From Saccoglossus kowalevskii (lineage: Eukaryota > Hemichordata > Enteropneusta > Harrimaniidae), in assembly GCF_000003605.2 (NCBI RefSeq), contig NW_003146287.1, positions 48,869-70,621 of the forward strand: a DNA stretch of 21,753 bases. The letters are read 5' to 3'. The notes under the pieces were generated by a model, which saw only the letters and a program-made list of their open reading frames with translations, searched no databases and was not told where the DNA came from. Positions 17,170 to 21,753 of this stretch are shown one piece after another. The position numbers and the translations under genes were made by a program. Position 1 is the stretch's first letter. Every line of letters begins with the position of its first letter.

Positions 17170-19405
17170 TGGCAAAAGAACATCGAATTCAGCTATGGGC
17201 AGAAATGAGTATTTCCAGACAGCACAGGAATTTCTTCTGTACGGTTATTCTTTGTTAGCTACGTTGTGTTGCGTACATTATACACCGGCCAGGTGAATGA
17301 CAGAGCGAGTAGCCAATCACCTACCACGTTGCATCAGTTGATTTCTTGCAATAATGAGAGACAAGCCATGGTGTTACTGGCTACAATTTCCCAATGCGAA
17401 CTTTGAATCAGCTGGCCTGAAATATGTTGTTGAGGAGGTGGAGTTGATTTAAGAAGTTGTAAAACAGGCGTGACAGCGGCTTTTGAGTGGAAAGTGTCAA
17501 CATGTGCTAGGAATTAGAGAATGATTTGTAGATAAATAAATTTACAAAAAGATACGACCAGATTAATCAATTTGTTAAAATGAAAGACGAGAACATGTCA
17601 TGTTTAGTTGTTTTGTGTGATACTAAAACAGTGAAATACGCACGTGACCTTGTTGTACAATAATAATGACTGGACATGCGTATTAGTTGTTTTGCTTTTT
17701 CGAATAATGTTGTGTTTATTATACATCGGGCAATCATACTTTTAATCGTGTTGGGGTACTGTGTGGATTACGAACAAAAATAAAATATACGTTTTCATCT
17801 ATTTTGCATCTCCAAGGTTTGTAAGACTAAATCTGCAATTTACTCAAGTATGCGCTGTCTCGTATGGTTTTGGAGTTCACAGCAAGTTCATCATTTCAGT
17901 GAGGTACGTGTGATCAGTAGGTTCAGTGACCACAATTTACAAATCAGTCTGACAAAAAACTGATATTAAAATTTACTCCATTCTTCGGTTGCCCCCAACT
18001 CTCAACATCAAACATACGAATATAACTATAGGCAACGTATAATTTCCAATGAATACATTTAATCAACACATGAACATTCTTTTCCCCGAGTTGTAGATAT
18101 TTTGGAAATCGTGACACACGCAACAGACACAACAGACCGGAAAGAAATTTACTTGACAACTACGACATCAAGAATTAATCATGTACAATAATTTGACAGG
18201 GTATACAGATTTTTTTGCGAATTAGGTTCGTGGATTGAAGAGAATATTTTGATTATAATAATCTGGCTTTCATGTGAATATAAAGTAGGTGATAACATAA
18301 CATAATATTATATTAATATTAACATCACTAATACATCACTATGCACGTCACTGAATGTTCAACCTTGTCTGAGGTACAACCCAAAGATTAAATTTCAATG
18401 AAAATAGAGAACCTACCTTTGTAAACTGTTACGCCTCTTATGCTGCCTTCTTGCAATCAGACATGGTTATTAGTTTTTCATGTAACCGTGAATCGGACCA
18501 CTGAGCAGAATAGAATAGAATATAAAGTGTATGATACATCGCACTGCCGAATGCAGAGATCGCATGCAGTAAAGAAGTATTACTTCTAGATTCGTATTGT
18601 GAATTAACCATGAATTCAATGGACAACTCCATAATTAATGAAATAAAGTTGTTGTTTTGTTTTATTTCCGTAAGCTGTGAGCTTTGACCTTGCCCCCACC
18701 TCGGCCGGGTATAACAGTTAATAGTTTTTTGTTTTTTTTTATAAGTATTATACGATCTTCCATTTTTAACATTTTATCCAGTATTTTATACCACAGTTAG
18801 CTAACGCTGGGTAACGGCGTGCTTTTACCCACACCAAGGTATCTCGCTCAGTGTTATATTAAATGACTAAATTTATGAATATTTTCAGTGTGATGCCAAT
18901 CTTGTTTTTGCTCCAAAAAAAAACGTTTTTCAGCATCAAATGTAAAACATGTGACCCATGTGTGCGTAATAAAAAAAAACTCTAGCATATAGCGAGATGT
19001 CACCACGGGAATGCCGCAGAACATTCATTGCTCAAATTTCCCTCAAAAGTCATTTCACGGTCTCTGTTTTACGATCGTAGTCACCATGTAGATTAAAGCA
19101 TTCTTTTCTCCTTGACTTAATGACTGTACTTGACCCGTGATCGACCTGACCACACAGTAAGCCTAGCGTTAGTGAATACGAGTATAGCGGACTACCGAAT
19201 GAAGTCGCCGGGATTCGACGTCTAGAGAGTCGAATTGCAATTTAGCGTTGGCAGCATTCCGAAGTGATCTGTTCACCTCAATTATCGTACACGACTTTAC
19301 TCTCAAACGGCATATCCATGATTTCGTGATTTTACCTTATTTGCCCAGAAGAAAAATCGCGAAGGTTTAGAAACCGCTATGTATCCGAAGCGATCGGTTT
19401 ATTGA
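17170..19405. other. Non-coding stretch of about 2.2 kb, no gene seen
   Basis: Minus-strand frames at 17944-18159 and 18438-18632 show no domain, splice or composition support. There are short poly-T/poly-A runs only. The segment around 19140-19260 is more GC-balanced but holds no recognisable tRNA or exon. Confidence 0.45.
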
Positions 19406-19445
19406 TTTTGTTTTGTTTTGTTTTGTTTTGTTTTGTTTTGTTTTG
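19406..19445. repeat. Pentanucleotide microsatellite (TTTTG)8
   Basis: Eight perfect TTTTG units. It is followed directly by TATAGAAGTG, the first of several AGAAGTG occurrences in the next 460 bases. Confidence 0.97.
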
Positions 19446-19700
19446 TATAGAAGTGCAATACGGGTATATGCTGCCCGACTGCCGGTGTCGTTCCACGTTT
19501 TTTTGTTTAGAAGTGGGTAATGATGTATCAATGTTTTGGTTTAGAAGTGTGTAGCATATTAGTGCAAATGTCAGTGTTAATCCTTAATGGCAGCAACATG
19601 GTAAAGCATGCACATGTAACTTGAAACTTAAATCAACTGTAATTTGGGCAATAAATATACTTACCACGTTTGTAGTATTTCATGTCAGTGACCAACACCT

Positions 19701-19726
19701 ACCCCACCCCACCCCACCCCACCCCA
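19701..19726. repeat. Pentanucleotide microsatellite (ACCCC)5
   Basis: Five perfect ACCCC units plus one A. On the opposite strand it is G-rich (GGGGT repeated), and runs of four G could form a quadruplex. Confidence 0.97.
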
Positions 19727-19930
19727 GCTGACATAGTGTAATAATATTAATAGTCTTTATTGAAGTCGTATCCTAAAAATGGACATAGATCTAAGTACAA
19801 AAAAGCACGGTTGTCATTCCATGTTAGAAACATTCTGAATAAAAAAAAAAGAATGTTTATTTTGTAAGCGGGCATATAAATAGAAAAAAATGGCTTAGAA
19901 GTGAGTATGATTTACGAGAGGTGGCCTGCA

Positions 19931-19942
19931 CCCCCCCCCCCC
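19931..19942. repeat. Poly-C run (C)12
   Basis: Twelve consecutive C, followed by GGG. Confidence 0.95.
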
Positions 19943-20250
19943 GGGTGACGACATTGGTACGGCAACGCGCACTGCCGCATTCGTCTGCCAGTATATAAGC
20001 TTTCCGACGATGTATATTTTGTTATAGTAGCATGCTTAGTAACCTTTAGAGATCAATTTTTAACTCGATTTTCTCCTGTTGCTATCTCAGATGTTCAATC
20101 TAGTTCACTTATTACATGGGAATCTGGACCCCTGGATGTTTGTACAGTGTTAATGTCATGTGTGGCATATGCTTGAATGAAGGACGATGCACTGTCTATT
20201 ATACACAAAGACGAGAATGTGCGTAATAATAATAATGTGGAGCTCATTAT

Positions 20251-20416
20251 TTAAAGCGAGGGAGTCGTCAACTGCGCATGCGTCAGAGGGCCATTGCGTA
20301 TCATTGTTTACAAACAAGCGCCTACCCATGAGCCTTTGCGTTTTTAAGCGTGTGTTATTATCGTCGCTTGGGACTCAATGCCCGCTCGTGCGCAGGTAAT
20401 GACCCTCTCGCTTTAC
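20251..20416 (+). mobile_element. MITE family 1, copy 4
   Basis: The fourth copy, in the same orientation as copy 3 and about 18 kb away. It starts TTAAAGCGAGGGAGTCGTCA and ends GACCCTCTCGCTTTAC, so the right border is TTAC instead of TTAA (one mutation). The interior keeps TGCGCATGCG, TGTTTACAAACAAGCG and CATGAGCCTTTGCG in the same order as copy 3. The 70-residue frame through it (20187-20399) is an artefact. Confidence 0.87.
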
Positions 20417-21177
20417 ATGTGTAGTTGTAGCTTTAAAATATCGAAATTGAATTTATTTGTAAACGATTAGAGAAAAATATTTGTTTAAGATTAGATGACG
20501 GGAACGCTTATAATACATATGACACCGAGGTTGTTCATCGCCACACGCACTGAGATCGAGCTCCATTATTTGCCGTCCTCCGGCAGGGGATAATCCCTGT
20601 CCATTTTCAATTACCAAGAACCACCGCACCATATACATTCGACTTAGCTCGCAAAATGTTACCGTCATTCTCGTAGTTTCTAGGAAAAAAAACAGTCCTC
20701 GAGGAAATGAATTTGCTGTTTTAATCTCTTTCTTAATTAAATTAACCAGAACAGATTGTTACAATATTACGAACTTATTATATTAAAAAGAATCGGACGG
20801 TCGACGAAAATACTAGTATGTTTTTCATTTTTTAGCAAGGGCGTGTTTATCTTCGAAATTTAGAAGAAAAGAATAAATTTCATTCACTATAATTCTCTAC
20901 ACACTGAGCCGTCTAACAAATAACGGCAATTATCACAGTCTCTCGTAGTATGTAGAAATTGTAATATTGAATAAATATAATAGTTATTAACGAGCGCCTC
21001 GGGCTGGCTGATTATTTTGTAGTTGGAAACATACATGCCTAATTTGGCCACTTTCCAGTATTATACAGTATTATCAAGATGTCACTATATAATACGACGA
21101 CGTAGAATTTCAGATAGGATAATGACAATCCGTATAAAAGAAGTACATGCAACCTCGGTTGCCTGGCGGTGTTCGAC
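20417..21177. other. Non-coding stretch, no gene seen
   Basis: AT-rich sequence. The minus-strand frame 20453-20668 has no recognisable feature. No transposon ends were found. Confidence 0.5.
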
Positions 21178-21255
21178 GTTTTGTCGAAAAATGTTATGTT
21201 GAGAAAAACATTTCGTTGAAAGCCCATTTGGTCGATAATCATTTGGTCGAAAATC
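21178..21255. repeat. Short tandem repeat of 15-16 bp, five degenerate units
   Basis: The motif is near CATTTGGTCGAAAAT. The last two units (from 21225) are almost identical, and three older units precede them with GTTTTGTCGAAAAAT, GTTATGTTGAGAAAAA and CATTTCGTTGAAAGCC. A minus-strand frame (21039-21284) reads this as FDQM/IDQM/FQRN-like units, which follows from the DNA repeat. Confidence 0.7.
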
Positions 21256-21753
21256 GAAACAAAGGTGGATTTATTTATTGACAACTTTATAGATTAAATA
21301 GTTCCAATGTAAGACATTGTACAATTTTCATATTTAACCATAAACGTCATAAAATATTATTAATCTTAATATTTATGAACTTAAACGGCATTCCTACATC
21401 GCCAGGTATATAATAGCGTTAGACAACCGGGCATAAATTAATGAGGTTTATTTTAATCGGTCTCATGATTTACGATCAGGATGTGCTACGTTTTATTCCG
21501 CGGTTGAATCGACACACAAGTAAAATGTTTTAAGTTGGTACATGCTTCATGTGAAGTGATTTGTTTTTATAAAAATATTTTTTTTTATTCACGGTCCAAC
21601 AACACCGGAAAAGTTGCATGGTTGTTCGTTACCAAATTTAAATGTTATACAGGTTCAGGGCCTATGAAAAGGAATCGATTGACAGCGTACAGAACGAACT
21701 CCGCACAGTTCGATGCGCGTTACTTATCATCACTGCACAAAGCAGCTTTGCAT
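21256..21753. other. Non-coding stretch to the window end
   Basis: No gene, exon or repeat beyond short A/T runs was recognised. Confidence 0.5.

Larger units (their letters stand above)
19446..20250. other. Non-coding stretch with several simple repeats
   Basis: It holds a pentanucleotide tract (19701-19726) and a C12 run (19931-19942). There is also an 8-bp inverted pair around poly-A (AAACATTC at 19828, GAATGTTT at 19851). A TATATAAG (about 19992-19999) resembles a TATA box, but no gene follows it. Confidence 0.5.

Noticed and set aside
19985-20005. TATATAAG as a core promoter
   Set aside because: No coding exon or supported transcript start follows, and such strings are common in AT-rich DNA.
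20187-20399. Frame sharing residues MSLCVF with one at 2026-2220
   Set aside because: The shared peptide results from two copies of the same MITE, not from a gene family.

Overview
The window is eukaryotic, most likely from an invertebrate animal. It is AT-rich and gene-poor, with GT-AG introns, long microsatellites, a minisatellite and many short inverted-repeat (MITE-like) transposons. I cannot assign a species; a marine deuterostome or lophotrochozoan would fit. No operons, bacterial-style genes, rRNA, tRNA or CRISPR arrays were recognised.

The one well-supported gene is a calmodulin-like EF-hand gene on the plus strand. One exon (7079-7309) encodes an EF-hand pair and a second (9558-9772) encodes another pair and the stop. 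They are joined by a 2,248-base phase-1 intron. All four calcium loops look intact. The start codon is not resolved: an upstream exon is required, and only weak candidates exist. About 600 bases after the stop, a possible terminal exon (10379-10658) has a cysteine-containing frame that loosely recalls a PAN/apple domain. The only AATAAA for almost 1 kb after the calmodulin-like stop follows it at 10719. Either this is the end of a second, possibly degenerate gene, or it lies in the long 3' UTR of the calmodulin-like gene.

Region by region: 1-2200 is non-coding with three copies of a ~165-bp inverted-repeat element (a fourth lies at 20251). 2200-6700 is non-coding, with (TAAA)27 and a 19-bp tandem repeat. 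6849-7034 is a 93-bp tandem duplication just before the first EF-hand exon. The large intron holds a ~127-bp duplication and three inverted-repeat elements, and a fourth element related to one of these lies downstream. 11377-11877 has (TA)46 followed by a 317-bp element with 36-bp terminal inverted repeats. 13559-15126 is a minisatellite of 49 units, all exactly 32 bp. 15503-16425 may hold a decayed coding remnant on the minus strand. 17001-17169 is a small transposon flanked by a 9-10 bp direct repeat. The rest is non-coding with simple repeats.

The genes do not form a visible pathway. The main interest is the one-lobe-per-exon calmodulin-like gene, the indel-free minisatellite with its zoned structure, and several MITE families at different ages. 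No clearly new biological system was found.
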